Part shown: positions 51,429 to 59,819 of the stretch, one piece after another
Layout of the letters: every line of letters begins with the position of its first letter
How positions within the stretch are numbered: the stretch's first letter is position 1
Origin: Rhizobium viscosum
Lineage (GTDB): Bacteria > Pseudomonadota > Alphaproteobacteria > Rhizobiales > Rhizobiaceae
DNA length: 64,000 bases
Reading direction: 5' to 3'
Assembly (NCBI RefSeq): GCF_014873945.1
Contig: NZ_JADBEC010000003.1
Coordinates: forward strand, 62,001 to 126,000
The notes under the pieces: generated by a model
Told to the model about the DNA's origin: nothing
Databases searched by the model: none
What the model saw: only the letters and a program-made list of their open reading frames with translations
Translations under genes and position numbers: made by a program

Positions 51429-52379
51429 ATGGCAAAATTTGTGCTGGAGGTCACGCGCCTCGGATTTTCGCTCATGCAAACCGTTTCCCCGCATCTTGCC
51501 GGCGAAGCGGCCTTCCGGCTGTTCTGTCGAACGCCGTCCGTCAAGCCGAAGGGCGGGAAGGCAAAGGCGGCGCATGCGGCGGGTGTTGCCAGGCTTGCAG
51601 GCGCGGAACGCTTCCTGTTGCCGGTCGAGGGCAGGCGCGCCCATGCCTACCGGCTGAATGGCGGGGCAATCGGGCGGCGCAAGCGTTACCTCGTCACGCA
51701 TGGCTGGGGCTCCGGCATGACCTATATGGCCGATCTGGTGACGATGCTGGCCGATACCGGCGCGGAAGTGATCGGGCTCGATTTTCCCGGCCACGGTCGC
51801 GCTGGCGGACGCTTCCTGCATATGGGATTGGCGGTTAAGGCGATTGCGGCGGCGGAAGCGCGTTTCGGCCGCTTCGATGCCGTCATCGGCCATTCCTTCG
51901 GCGGCGCTGCGCTCATGGTCTCCGCCTCCGCCATACTGCCGGACGTAAAACCCGTTTCTGCCGAGCGCATGGTGCTGATCGGTTCGCCCAGCGAAATGCA
52001 ATGGCTGTTTACCGATTTCGGCCGGATGCTGCGGCTGAAGCCGTCTGCGCAGGCGGCGCTCGAGAATGTCGTGCAGCGTATCACCGGTCGGAGACTTGAG
52101 GATTTCGACGCAGGAAAAACCGCCGCAGGCATCGGCAAGCCGGTGCTGGTCATCCATGCCGAGGACGACAAGGAGGTCAGCGCGGCCCATGCGCGGCGTT
52201 ATGCGGCCTCTGGCGGGCAGGTGCGGTTGTCCTGGGCGAACGGTTTTGGCCACCGGCGCATCATCTCGGCCGCCCCTGTTCTTGGCAAAGTCGCGGCGTT
52301 TCTGGCTGAGGAAGATATCAAAAAACCTGCTGAGATCATTCCGATTTTTGAGCTTCCGGCACGCCGCGCATCGGTGTAG
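51429..52379 (+). CDS. Alpha/beta hydrolase
   Basis: 316 residues from the ATG at 51429; an in-frame start at 51369 would lie inside the MarR gene. Oxyanion region THGWGSGM, DFPGHGRAGG, nucleophile elbow GHSFGGAAL (Ser), acid in VIHAEDDKEV, and His in GFGHRRI complete a Ser-Asp-His triad. No signal peptide. A possible esterase or thioesterase; regulated by the neighbouring MarR protein. Confidence 0.82.
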   Translation: MAKFVLEVTRLGFSLMQTVSPHLAGEAAFRLFCRTPSVKPKGGKAKAAHAAGVARLAGAERFLLPVEGRRAHAYRLNGGAIGRRKRYLVTHGWGSGMTYMADLVTMLADTGAEVIGLDFPGHGRAGGRFLHMGLAVKAIAAAEARFGRFDAVIGHSFGGAALMVSASAILPDVKPVSAERMVLIGSPSEMQWLFTDFGRMLRLKPSAQAALENVVQRITGRRLEDFDAGKTAAGIGKPVLVIHAEDDKEVSAAHARRYAASGGQVRLSWANGFGHRRIISAAPVLGKVAAFLAEEDIKKPAEIIPIFELPARRASV

Positions 52380-52412
52380 CGTCCGGCCGGTCGTCAATAG
52401 GACTGGGTAGCG

Positions 52413-53024
52413 ATGAAGATCATCAGCACTATCGAAGAACTCAACGAAATCTATGGCGCGGGCCTGTCGCAGGCATCCGTCGACAAGGTGACGAAACGGC
52501 TGACACCGCTCTACCGCCATATGATCGAGATCTCGCCCTTTACGGCGCTTGCGACCGTCGGCCCGGAAGGGCTCGACTGTTCGCCGCGCGGCGATATCGG
52601 CGGCGTGGTGCGCATCATCGACGACACGACATTGCATCTTCCCGACTGGCGTGGCAACAACCGCGTCGATTCGCTTTCCAACATCGTACGTGATCCACGC
52701 CTGTCGCTGATGTTCCTCATTCCCGGCTCGAATACTGTAATGCGCATCAACGGCCGCGGCGTGGTGTCCAATGACGAGGCGCTGCTTGAGAGTTTCGAGA
52801 TGGACGGCAAACATCCGCGCACCGTTGTCGTCATCAGCATCGTCGAGGTTTATTTCCAGTGCGCGCGTGCGGTGATGCGCGCCGAACTCTGGAATGCCGA
52901 GCATTTCGTTGACCCGGGCAGCCTGCCGACGCCCGGCCAGATGCTGAAAGATGCGACGGGTGATTTCGACCATGAGACTTATGATCGCGAGTGGCCGGTG
53001 CGGGCTACCAAGACGATGTGGTGA
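52413..53024 (+). CDS. PPOX-type FMN-dependent flavoprotein (MSMEG_1061-like)
   Basis: 203 residues. Split-barrel core with ISPFTALATVGPEGLDCSPRGD, LPDWRGNNRVDSLSNIVRDPRLSLMFLIPG and RINGRGVVS, all typical of the pyridoxamine oxidase-like superfamily. It lies 33 bp after the alpha/beta hydrolase, so the two may be co-transcribed. Probably a flavin-dependent reductase or heme-related protein; substrate unknown. Confidence 0.82.
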   Translation: MKIISTIEELNEIYGAGLSQASVDKVTKRLTPLYRHMIEISPFTALATVGPEGLDCSPRGDIGGVVRIIDDTTLHLPDWRGNNRVDSLSNIVRDPRLSLMFLIPGSNTVMRINGRGVVSNDEALLESFEMDGKHPRTVVVISIVEVYFQCARAVMRAELWNAEHFVDPGSLPTPGQMLKDATGDFDHETYDREWPVRATKTMW

Positions 53025-53066
53025 GGTGAGGGCGCCACCGGGTGGTGACGCCGGAACGGGCAGCCT

Positions 53067-54614
53067 TTATGCCGCCACCCTTCTCGGAAAGAGCACGGCG
53101 TCCGGAGCCGCTCTGACCTCGTCGACGACAAACGGCGCCCCATAGGCTTCGGATACCTCAAGCCCGAGCCTTGAATGCAGCACCGCAGCCGAGCGGGGCA
53201 GGAAGGGCAGGAGGCAGCGCGCAATCACCGCCAACCCGTAAATCTGCTCCGCGAGGCAACCACCAAGACGATCAACAGTCGCCCGCCTCTCTGCGGGCGT
53301 CAGCTCACCGGCTAGCGCCTTCGCATCCGCCCATGGAGCGCGTTTGGCAAAACGCCGGTTCGCATCGCCGACAAAGGCGAAGATATCGGCAAGGCCGACA
53401 TGCAGCTCATAAGCATCGAAGGCCTCGGCTACTTTCGCTGGAAGACGCGCCGCCTCCTGCGTGAAATCACTCTCCTGCAACGGCGGAACGACTCCTCCGA
53501 AAGCTGAAGAGACGAGCGCCAGCACCCGGTTGGCGAGATTGCCGAGTTGGCCGCCGAGCTCTCCTGTCCAGACGGCTTCCAGACGCTCGGCCGAGAAGTC
53601 GCCATCATCGCCCGAGCGGATATGCCGGAGCAGGTAATAGCGCAGTGCATCCGGCGTACCATAGGCATCGACGACGCTATTGGGGTCGATGCCATTGCCG
53701 GCGGATTTGCCGATCTTTCTGCCGTCGACGGTGACATAGCCATGTACCAGGAGCGACGACGGCGGCGGCAGACCTGCCGAGAGCAGGATCGCCGGCCAAT
53801 AGATGGCATGGAATTTCGAGATGCCCTTGCCGACGACGTGGATGCGCTCGCTGCTGACAGTCCAGTAGCGATCGAAGAGTTCCTCACCGGTGCCATAGCC
53901 GAGCCCGGTCAGATAGTTTGCCAGCGCATCGAACCAGACATAGACGACCTCATCGCTCTCAGGCACGGGAACACCCCACCCCCGCGCCCGTTCAGCGCTG
54001 CGCGAGACGCTGATATCCCCAAGGCCACGCCGCAGCAGCGCCAGGACCTCGTTGCGCCGATGAGCCGGAGCGATCTTCAGTTCGTCGCTCTCGATAAGGT
54101 GCAACAGCCGGTCGCCATAGCGGGACAGTCGGAAGAACCAGTTCTCTTCCCGGACGAGTTCGAGAGGGATGCCATGCTCCGGGCAGCGGCCGTCGACGAG
54201 GTCGGAGGGCTCGTAAAACTGCTCGCAGCCGACGCAATAGAGGCCTTCATAGGCTTTGCGATAGAGGTCGCCATTCTCAGCACAGGCATTCCACAAGGCA
54301 TGCACGCAGGCGATATGCCTCGGGTCGCGCGAGGTACGCACGAATTCGTCGTTGGAAATATCGAGCCGCGTGCCGAGCCGCTCGAACCTGTCGGCATTGG
54401 CATTGACGAAATCCGCCACGGGAAGGCCGGCGGCTTCCGCCGAGCGGACATTCTTCAGGCTGTTGTCATCGGTGCCGCACTGAAACCGCACATCACGGCC
54501 AAGCAGGCGGAAGTGGCGCGCATAGGCATCGGCCTGCACGAGCTCGAGCGCAAAGCCCACATGCGGGGCGGCGTTCACATAGGGGATCGAAGTGGTGATA
54601 TAGGTCCTGTTCAT
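53067..54614 (-). CDS. Accessory methionyl-tRNA synthetase
   Basis: 515 residues from the ATG at 54614, preceded by AAAGGATC. Class I catalytic motifs are present but altered: HIGH is HVGF, KMSKS is KIGKS, and GTDEHG is GTDDNS. YVWFDALANYLTGLGYG and GISKFHAIYWPAILL identify a MetRS. The zinc knuckle is CVGCEQFY ... RCPEHG. There is no C-terminal EMAP or tRNA-binding domain. Unlike a usual housekeeping MetRS it has a leader with Met codons and a terminator. Role: likely a conditional or resistant second enzyme; a non-tRNA function cannot be excluded. Confidence 0.83.
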   Translation of the reverse strand: MNRTYITTSIPYVNAAPHVGFALELVQADAYARHFRLLGRDVRFQCGTDDNSLKNVRSAEAAGLPVADFVNANADRFERLGTRLDISNDEFVRTSRDPRHIACVHALWNACAENGDLYRKAYEGLYCVGCEQFYEPSDLVDGRCPEHGIPLELVREENWFFRLSRYGDRLLHLIESDELKIAPAHRRNEVLALLRRGLGDISVSRSAERARGWGVPVPESDEVVYVWFDALANYLTGLGYGTGEELFDRYWTVSSERIHVVGKGISKFHAIYWPAILLSAGLPPPSSLLVHGYVTVDGRKIGKSAGNGIDPNSVVDAYGTPDALRYYLLRHIRSGDDGDFSAERLEAVWTGELGGQLGNLANRVLALVSSAFGGVVPPLQESDFTQEAARLPAKVAEAFDAYELHVGLADIFAFVGDANRRFAKRAPWADAKALAGELTPAERRATVDRLGGCLAEQIYGLAVIARCLLPFLPRSAAVLHSRLGLEVSEAYGAPFVVDEVRAAPDAVLFPRRVAA

Positions 54615-54663
54615 CGGTTGATCCTTTCGAGGGCTGGTTGCCCCGCGAGACGGATCGCCAAAT

Positions 54664-54687
54664 GAAAAGACCGCCTCGAGGGCGGTC
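54664..54687 (-). terminator. Attenuator hairpin in the MetRS leader
   Basis: On the minus strand GACCGCC and GGCGGTC pair around CTCGA, followed directly by TTTTCATT. It lies 50 bp before the MetRS ATG and 35 bp after the stop of the Met-containing leader frame, in the middle of the transcript leader, so it can work as a regulated terminator. The 5' arm (CCGCC) can alternatively pair with GGCGG at 54714-54718. Confidence 0.75.
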
Positions 54688-54721
54688 GCTGGTGCATTCT
54701 GGACGCACGAAACCCGCCACG

Positions 54722-54772
54722 CTATGAGCGCGGCATCATCATCACTGACGTGTTGATCACGGTTTTGTCCAT
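54722..54772 (-). CDS. Leader peptide with three consecutive Met codons
   Basis: Minus-strand frame ATG GAC AAA ... TAG gives MDKTVINTSVMMMPRS, 16 residues. It has four Met codons, three in a row at residues 11-13, close before the stop. The TAG is followed by GCGTGGCGGG and then the terminator hairpin. This is the structure of a ribosome-mediated attenuator responding to Met-tRNA: stalling at the Met run should favour read-through into the MetRS gene. The ribosome binding site is weak. Too small for routine gene callers. Confidence 0.65.
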   Translation of the reverse strand: MDKTVINTSVMMMPRS

Positions 54773-54872
54773 GCGGAATTGGTACCACCCATAGCCGCTT
54801 CGGACAAGCGGGCTGTATTCGATGCCATATCGGCTATTCTCGACGGCTTGACGCGATTGCGCGGAGGAAGCG

Positions 54873-55271
54873 ATGGCAGGGGAAACGGTGAGAATGGGCG
54901 GCTGCGCGTGTGGCGCGGTTCGGTATGAGGTTGAAGGCGAGCCTTATCAATCCGGGCTCTGCCATTGCACCAAATGCCGAAAGCTGACCGGCTCGATCTT
55001 TTCGGCGACGGCGAACTGGCGCCGATCGAAGTTCAAGATGGATGGCGAGATCAGCACTTTCGACAAGCGGTCCTTCTGCCCGATCTGCGGATCGCGGCTG
55101 TTTTTCATTTTCGATGACGCCGTGGAAGTCTTCCTCGGAACACTCGATCCGGCGCCAAACGATATCAGACCGATGGTCGAGGTCTGGACGGTCAGGCGTG
55201 AGCCCTGGCTGCCCGCCGTTCCCGACGTGCGGCTCTATGACGAAAACGAGGTGGCGCCGTCAGACGGTTAG
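54873..55271 (+). CDS. GFA (glutathione-dependent formaldehyde-activating)/CENP-V family protein
   Basis: 132 residues from the ATG at 54873, with GGAGGAAG before it. GGCACGAVRYEVEG, LCHCTKCRKLTGS and FCPICGSRLF place the zinc-binding cysteines (C-x-C, C-x-C-x2-C, C-x2-C). Family name from a formaldehyde-glutathione enzyme, but most members have no proven activity. Divergent from the MetRS leader; the shared gap is about 100 bp. Confidence 0.88.
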   Translation: MAGETVRMGGCACGAVRYEVEGEPYQSGLCHCTKCRKLTGSIFSATANWRRSKFKMDGEISTFDKRSFCPICGSRLFFIFDDAVEVFLGTLDPAPNDIRPMVEVWTVRREPWLPAVPDVRLYDENEVAPSDG

Positions 55272-55283
55272 GCGGCGGCCTCG

Positions 55284-56438
55284 TCAGTAAAACGTCGATT
55301 TGAAGGGAACAATCGCCGAGCCCATGGCAGCGGCGTCGCCTGATATGTCGGAGACGATGAGCTTGGGGTGCGGGCGGGGTACGCCGTAGCGCGGGCGGCC
55401 GAAAAGTTCGGTGCGTTCGCTCAACATCTGTGCCAGTCCCGGTGGCACCTGGCCGCCGAAGACGATCGCCTGCGGGTCGTAGATCGCCCAGATGGCGTTG
55501 ACGAGGCGGTTATAGGCGGGCGTGATCTCCTCGACCCATTCCACCACGCCCGGCCATTTCGGATCAAAATGCCTGCGCAGATAGGGGATCGACGGCACGT
55601 CGACATTGTGGCGCTTCAGTTTCTCCAGAAGCAGCTGCAGGGCGGGACGGCGGGTGGTCTCCTCATCGTCAAACATCCCCGAGAATTCGCCGGCATTGCC
55701 GTTGCCGCCGGCCAGGAGTTCGCCGTCGTTGATCAAGCCGCCGCCGAAGCCGTAATTGAAGCTGAGATAGGCGAAATGCTTGATGAAACGCCCGACGCCG
55801 AACATCGCCTCGGCGACGGCGCCGGCGCTGCCGCCGTTCAGGAGCCAGACGGGCTTTTTGAAAGTATCGGTCAGCAGCGGCCCGAGCTCGATCAGCGACC
55901 ATTCGTGCAGCGGCATCGAGGCATTGTATTTCGTCCCTGATATCAGGGCACCGGCAATGCCGAAGCCGATGCCGAAGAAAGTCTCGTCGCCCAGGCCGTT
56001 CAGTTGCTGGAGTTCGGCAATGCGTTCGCGCACGCGATCCAGCGCCTGGTTCATGCCCAGCTCCCTCAGCGAGATGTCGCTTTCGCCGAGCACATTGCCT
56101 GACAGGTCCACCAGGCAGATGTCGACCACGTCGGAATTGACGGAAATGCCGACCGAATAGGCGTGTACGCCGTTGAGGCTGAGCATGGGACTCGGCTGGC
56201 CGCGGCCGAGGCCGGGTTTGGGAGACCCCAGCGAAACGATACCGCGCTCGACGAGCTGGTCGATGATGCGATGGACCGACTGTTGCGTCAGATCCGTATG
56301 GCTGGTGATCTCGGATCGCGACAGGCCGGGATTGCGCCAGATGAGTTTCAGCAGGCTGCGTTCATTTGCGGAGACGACGATTTCTTCTCCCGGACGTCGA
56401 AAGCGGGATGCAATTAACGGCTCGGGAAAATAAGGCAT
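55284..56438 (-). CDS. ROK family transcriptional regulator
   Basis: 384 residues. A winged helix (LSRSEITSHTDLTQQSVHRIIDQLVERGIVSLG, about residues 40-75) is joined to a ROK domain with FLSFNYGFGGGLINDGELLAGGNGNAGEF. The kinase DxGxT phosphate motif and the zinc CxCGxxGC motif are missing, so it senses ligand but should not phosphorylate it. Divergent from ugpB; two TACNN-N5-GTGTA sites lie in the gap. Probable repressor of the ugp/GDPD genes and of itself. Confidence 0.88.
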   Translation of the reverse strand: MPYFPEPLIASRFRRPGEEIVVSANERSLLKLIWRNPGLSRSEITSHTDLTQQSVHRIIDQLVERGIVSLGSPKPGLGRGQPSPMLSLNGVHAYSVGISVNSDVVDICLVDLSGNVLGESDISLRELGMNQALDRVRERIAELQQLNGLGDETFFGIGFGIAGALISGTKYNASMPLHEWSLIELGPLLTDTFKKPVWLLNGGSAGAVAEAMFGVGRFIKHFAYLSFNYGFGGGLINDGELLAGGNGNAGEFSGMFDDEETTRRPALQLLLEKLKRHNVDVPSIPYLRRHFDPKWPGVVEWVEEITPAYNRLVNAIWAIYDPQAIVFGGQVPPGLAQMLSERTELFGRPRYGVPRPHPKLIVSDISGDAAAMGSAIVPFKSTFY

Positions 56439-56453
56439 GACTCACTCTGAATA

Positions 56454-56468
56454 TACTACAAAAGTGTA
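56454..56468. promoter_or_regulatory. Candidate ROK operator, proximal site
   Basis: TACTACAAAAGTGTA, an imperfect TAC-N9-GTA dyad 16 bp upstream of the ROK start. It matches the more symmetric site at 56551-56565 in outer bases and spacing. Confidence 0.5.
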
Positions 56469-56550
56469 ACTGCAACACCGACGGCAACCGCAGATGCCTG
56501 CATAACGGGCTTTGTGCCCTCAATCAAGTCGGACAACGTCATCGATTTGT

Positions 56551-56565
56551 TACACATAAAGTGTA
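56551..56565. promoter_or_regulatory. Candidate ROK operator, ugpB-side site
   Basis: TACACATAAAGTGTA, perfect 5-bp inverted repeat around five bases, 64 bp before the ugpB ATG. Together with 56454-56468 it gives two similar sites 97 bp apart between divergent genes, suited to cooperative or looping repression. Confidence 0.55.
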
Positions 56566-56628
56566 TTAAGCCGGCCGTTCACGATCCGGACGCTGATCCG
56601 GCGGGTCTCAAATTCAGGTGAGGGCAAA

Positions 56629-57939
56629 ATGAAGATTTCCATTCTGGCGGCTGCGGCCGCCCTGATGACGGCTGCGTGCTCTTCTGCGCAGGCCGCCAAT
56701 TTCGAATTCTGGTACGGCAATACGGGAAGCGTCGAAAAGGCGATCCTGGCGCAATGCGACGCCTTCAATGCGTCGCAGTCGGCCAATCACGTCACCTGCG
56801 TCGGGCAGGGCAGCTACGAAGTTTCCATGCAGAAGGCGATTGCCGCCTATCGCTCCAACAAGCATCCGGTGCTGATCCAGTTCTTCGACGCCGGTACGCT
56901 CGACCTGCTGTTGTCGGACGCCGTCGTGCCGGTGCAGGACGTGCTGCCCGATGTCGACTGGAACAGCTACATCAAGGGTGCGCGCTCCTACTATGAAACA
57001 TCGGGCGGCAAGCTCTATTCGCAACCCTATAATGCCTCGACGCTGCTCTTCTACGTCAACAAGACAGAGCTTGAGAAAGCCGGCGTCACCGAGATGCCGA
57101 AGACCTGGGAAGACATCATCGAATCTGCCCGCAAGCTGAAGGCATCAGGCCACGAATGCCCCTATGTCACCAATGGCGAACCCTGGTCGATGTTCGAGCA
57201 GTTTTCCGCCCGTCACGGCCTGCCGATCGCTTCGCAGCATAACGGCTATGACGGTCTCAACGCCGAATATGTCTTCAACACCACCTTCTTTGCCAAGCAC
57301 CTGCAGAACCTGATCGATTGGCGCAAGGAAGGTCTCGTCAAGATCGCCAGCGACACCAAGGCCGGCAATTACACGGCCGCCTTCAATTCCGGCGAATGCG
57401 CCATGATGGAAAATTCCTCCGGCTCCTACACGGACTCTTCAAAAGCCTTTGCCGGCAAGTACGAGCTCTCCGTCAGCCTGACGCCGATGTACAAGGGCTA
57501 CGAGCGCCACAACACTTTCGTCGGCGGCGCGTCCATCTACATCATGAAGGGTCATGACCAGTCGGAGATCGATGGCGCCAAGGCCTTCCTCGATTTCCTG
57601 CGCAAGCCCGAGCAGCAGATGTTCATGACGGCCTCGACCGGTTACGTGCCCGTCACCAATGACGTGCTCGACGCCATCGCCAAAAGCCCGGATGCGGGTA
57701 CCACCAAATATGCGACGGCTGCCGTCGGCATCGAATCCATGAACGAACCCGGCACGCCCGACACCCGCGGCATCCGTCTCGGCTTCTACGTGCAGTTCCG
57801 GTCGATCTTCATGGAAGAAACGCAGAAGGCATTTGCGGGCACGCAGACGATGCAGGTGGCGCTCGACCATGCCAAGAAGCGCGGCGACGAGCTGCTGCGC
57901 CGCTTCGAGCAGACCTACAAGACGGCAAAGCTGCCCTGA
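56629..57939 (+). CDS. ugpB: sn-Glycerol-3-phosphate ABC transporter substrate-binding protein
   Basis: 436 residues. Signal peptide ends near AQA (residue 23). Mature protein: FEFWYGNTGSVEKAI, FFDAGTLDLLLSDAVVPVQDVL, YNASTLLFYVNKTELEKAGV, and GGASIYIMKGHDQSE, which fit UgpB of the maltose-type binding family. Binds glycerol 3-phosphate or glycerophosphodiesters. First gene of ugpBAEC plus two phosphodiesterases. No PHO box was identified upstream; ROK sites are present instead. Confidence 0.87.
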   Translation: MKISILAAAAALMTAACSSAQAANFEFWYGNTGSVEKAILAQCDAFNASQSANHVTCVGQGSYEVSMQKAIAAYRSNKHPVLIQFFDAGTLDLLLSDAVVPVQDVLPDVDWNSYIKGARSYYETSGGKLYSQPYNASTLLFYVNKTELEKAGVTEMPKTWEDIIESARKLKASGHECPYVTNGEPWSMFEQFSARHGLPIASQHNGYDGLNAEYVFNTTFFAKHLQNLIDWRKEGLVKIASDTKAGNYTAAFNSGECAMMENSSGSYTDSSKAFAGKYELSVSLTPMYKGYERHNTFVGGASIYIMKGHDQSEIDGAKAFLDFLRKPEQQMFMTASTGYVPVTNDVLDAIAKSPDAGTTKYATAAVGIESMNEPGTPDTRGIRLGFYVQFRSIFMEETQKAFAGTQTMQVALDHAKKRGDELLRRFEQTYKTAKLP

Positions 57940-58000
57940 TCCTTGACCGGTGCGGCGTCCCCCGTCGCCGCACCGGTTTTTCTCGAAATGGACATGCGTG

Positions 58001-58891
58001 ATGACGTCGGAATCCTCACTTTTCAGCCATCGCTGGCTGCCGGCTTTGCTAGCCGCACCCTTGCTGCTGTTGATCCTCATCTTCTTCTATGCGCCGATCG
58101 TGCAGGCCTTCTATTGGTCGTTCTTTCTGGAAAGGCCATTCGGCGGCGGCTCGGAATTCGTGGGGTGGGATAACTTCCGCCGGGTACTGTCAGATCCGGA
58201 ATTCTGGGATGCCGGCTGGCGCACCGTCATCTTTATGGTGTTTGCCTCGTCGCTCGCAGTCGCTCTGCCGCTGATCCTGGCGGTTGCCGCAGACCGAAAG
58301 ATCCGCCTGTCGCTGACCGCGCGTAACGTGCTTGTCTGGCCGAAGGGGGTAGCGGGTGCTTCGATCGGCGTCGTCTTTGCCTTCATCTTCAACCCGTTCG
58401 TCGGCATTCTCGCGCCAATCAACCATTTCTTTCCGGGAGCGTGGGCGCCCGGCCTCGATGGTACCGACGCCTTCATCACGCTCATCGTTGCCCATGTCTG
58501 GGGCGGCATTCCCTTCAATTTCGTCATCCTGCTTGCCGGCCTGCAATCCATCCCGCGCACCATGTTTCAGGCGGCCGCCATGGATGGGGCAGGGCCATGG
58601 CGGCGGATCTTCGACGTGCAGTTGCCGCTGATCATGCCGCAGCTCTTCCTGACGCTGGTGCTGGAATTTACCGAAAGCGTCACCTCGGCCTTCGCACTGA
58701 TCGATACGATCACCAAGGGCGGACCGGGCGGTTCGACCAACTTGCTGGTCTACAAGATTTATACCGATGGCTTCAGCGGCTACGATCTCTCGGGCGCTTC
58801 CACACAGACGGCCATCCTGATGGTCTTCGTCGTCATCCTGACCGCCGCGCAGTTCCTGCTTCTCGGCGGTAGCGTCAATTATGAACGGTAG
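58001..58891 (+). CDS. ugpA: sn-Glycerol-3-phosphate ABC transporter permease UgpA
   Basis: 296 residues from the ATG at 58001. Six membrane helices starting WLPALLAAPLLLLILIFFYAP; conserved FVGWDNFRRVLSD; EAA loop QAAAMDGAGPWRRIFDVQLPLIMP; late TKGGPGGSTNLLVYKIY. Pairs with UgpE. The frame extends upstream to 57950 but without domain character. Confidence 0.9.
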   Translation: MTSESSLFSHRWLPALLAAPLLLLILIFFYAPIVQAFYWSFFLERPFGGGSEFVGWDNFRRVLSDPEFWDAGWRTVIFMVFASSLAVALPLILAVAADRKIRLSLTARNVLVWPKGVAGASIGVVFAFIFNPFVGILAPINHFFPGAWAPGLDGTDAFITLIVAHVWGGIPFNFVILLAGLQSIPRTMFQAAAMDGAGPWRRIFDVQLPLIMPQLFLTLVLEFTESVTSAFALIDTITKGGPGGSTNLLVYKIYTDGFSGYDLSGASTQTAILMVFVVILTAAQFLLLGGSVNYER

Positions 58892-58900
58892 GAGCCAGCC

Positions 58901-59818
58901 ATGATCGAAAACGCCCGCTCGCTCAATTTCGCCGCCAGCGCCATCCTGCTTATCGGCATCGTCTTCATCCTCGGGCCTCTCTACCTGACGCTTGCCAATG
59001 CATCGCAGTCCTATGAGTTTCTGCTTCTCAACGGGCTCGCCTGGTATCCGGGCGACCAGTTCGTCGCCAACGTCATGCGTGTCTTCAACGAGACCCGTAT
59101 CCCGATCCAGATGCTGAACAGCATGCTGGTCGCGCTTTACGATGCTTTCTTTACCTGCGCGCTGTCCTTCCTCGCGGCTTATGCGCTCGTCTATTTTCGC
59201 ATCCGCTGGGCAGGTATCGCCTTCGCGGTGATCCTGGCAACCATCATGCTGCCGATCGATATTCGCGTCATCACCACCTATCAGGTGGCCGCTAATATCT
59301 TCTCGCCACTGAATGGCCTGCTCGATCTGTCCGGGGCGAACGCCTTGATCGAAGGCCTGTTCGGCGCGCCTGTTCATCTCGAGCTCAGCGTGCTCGACAC
59401 GCATTTCGGCCTTGTGGCGCCGCTTGTTGCCCATGGAACCGGTACCTTCCTGTTCCGGCAGTTCTTCCGCACGCTGCCGTCTGATCTCTTCAAGGCAGCG
59501 CGCATGGATGGGGCAGGGCCGATTCGCTTCCTCTTCCATATCCTGCTGCCGATCTCGCGCAGCAGCTTCGCAGCCCTCTTCGTGCTGACCTTCCTCAGCG
59601 GCTGGACGCAATATCTCTGGCCGCTGGTCGCTGCCTCCAAGCCTGAGAAGACCACCGCCGTCGTCGGCCTGGCACGGCTCGCGCCCGACATGGAAGGCGA
59701 AATTCCCGACTTCCCGATGATCATGGCCGGTGTCGTGGTCGTCTCGATCATTCCCCTTGTCATGATTGCGCTCCTGCAGCGCTATCTCGTGCAGGGCCTC
59801 GTTCTTTCGGAGAAATGA
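58901..59818 (+). CDS. ugpE: sn-Glycerol-3-phosphate ABC transporter permease UgpE
   Basis: 305 residues. The first helix is followed by NASQSYEFLLLNGLAWYPG, then LNSMLVALYDAFFTCALSFLAAYALVYFRI and the EAA loop KAARMDGAGPIRFLFHILLPISRSSFAA. Ends with GLVLSEK, typical of carbohydrate-type permeases. It follows ugpA by 9 bp and overlaps nearly with ugpC. Confidence 0.9.
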   Translation: MIENARSLNFAASAILLIGIVFILGPLYLTLANASQSYEFLLLNGLAWYPGDQFVANVMRVFNETRIPIQMLNSMLVALYDAFFTCALSFLAAYALVYFRIRWAGIAFAVILATIMLPIDIRVITTYQVAANIFSPLNGLLDLSGANALIEGLFGAPVHLELSVLDTHFGLVAPLVAHGTGTFLFRQFFRTLPSDLFKAARMDGAGPIRFLFHILLPISRSSFAALFVLTFLSGWTQYLWPLVAASKPEKTTAVVGLARLAPDMEGEIPDFPMIMAGVVVVSIIPLVMIALLQRYLVQGLVLSEK

Positions 59819-59819
59819 C

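Noticed and set aside
54615..54860. T-box or SAM-type riboswitch before the MetRS gene
   Set aside because: No T-box sequence or SAM-aptamer stem pattern was seen; the Met-rich short frame plus terminator explains the leader better.
56439..56628. PHO box upstream of ugpB
   Set aside because: No pair of CTGTCAT-like direct repeats at 11-bp spacing was found; the visible dyads are TACAC/GTGTA.
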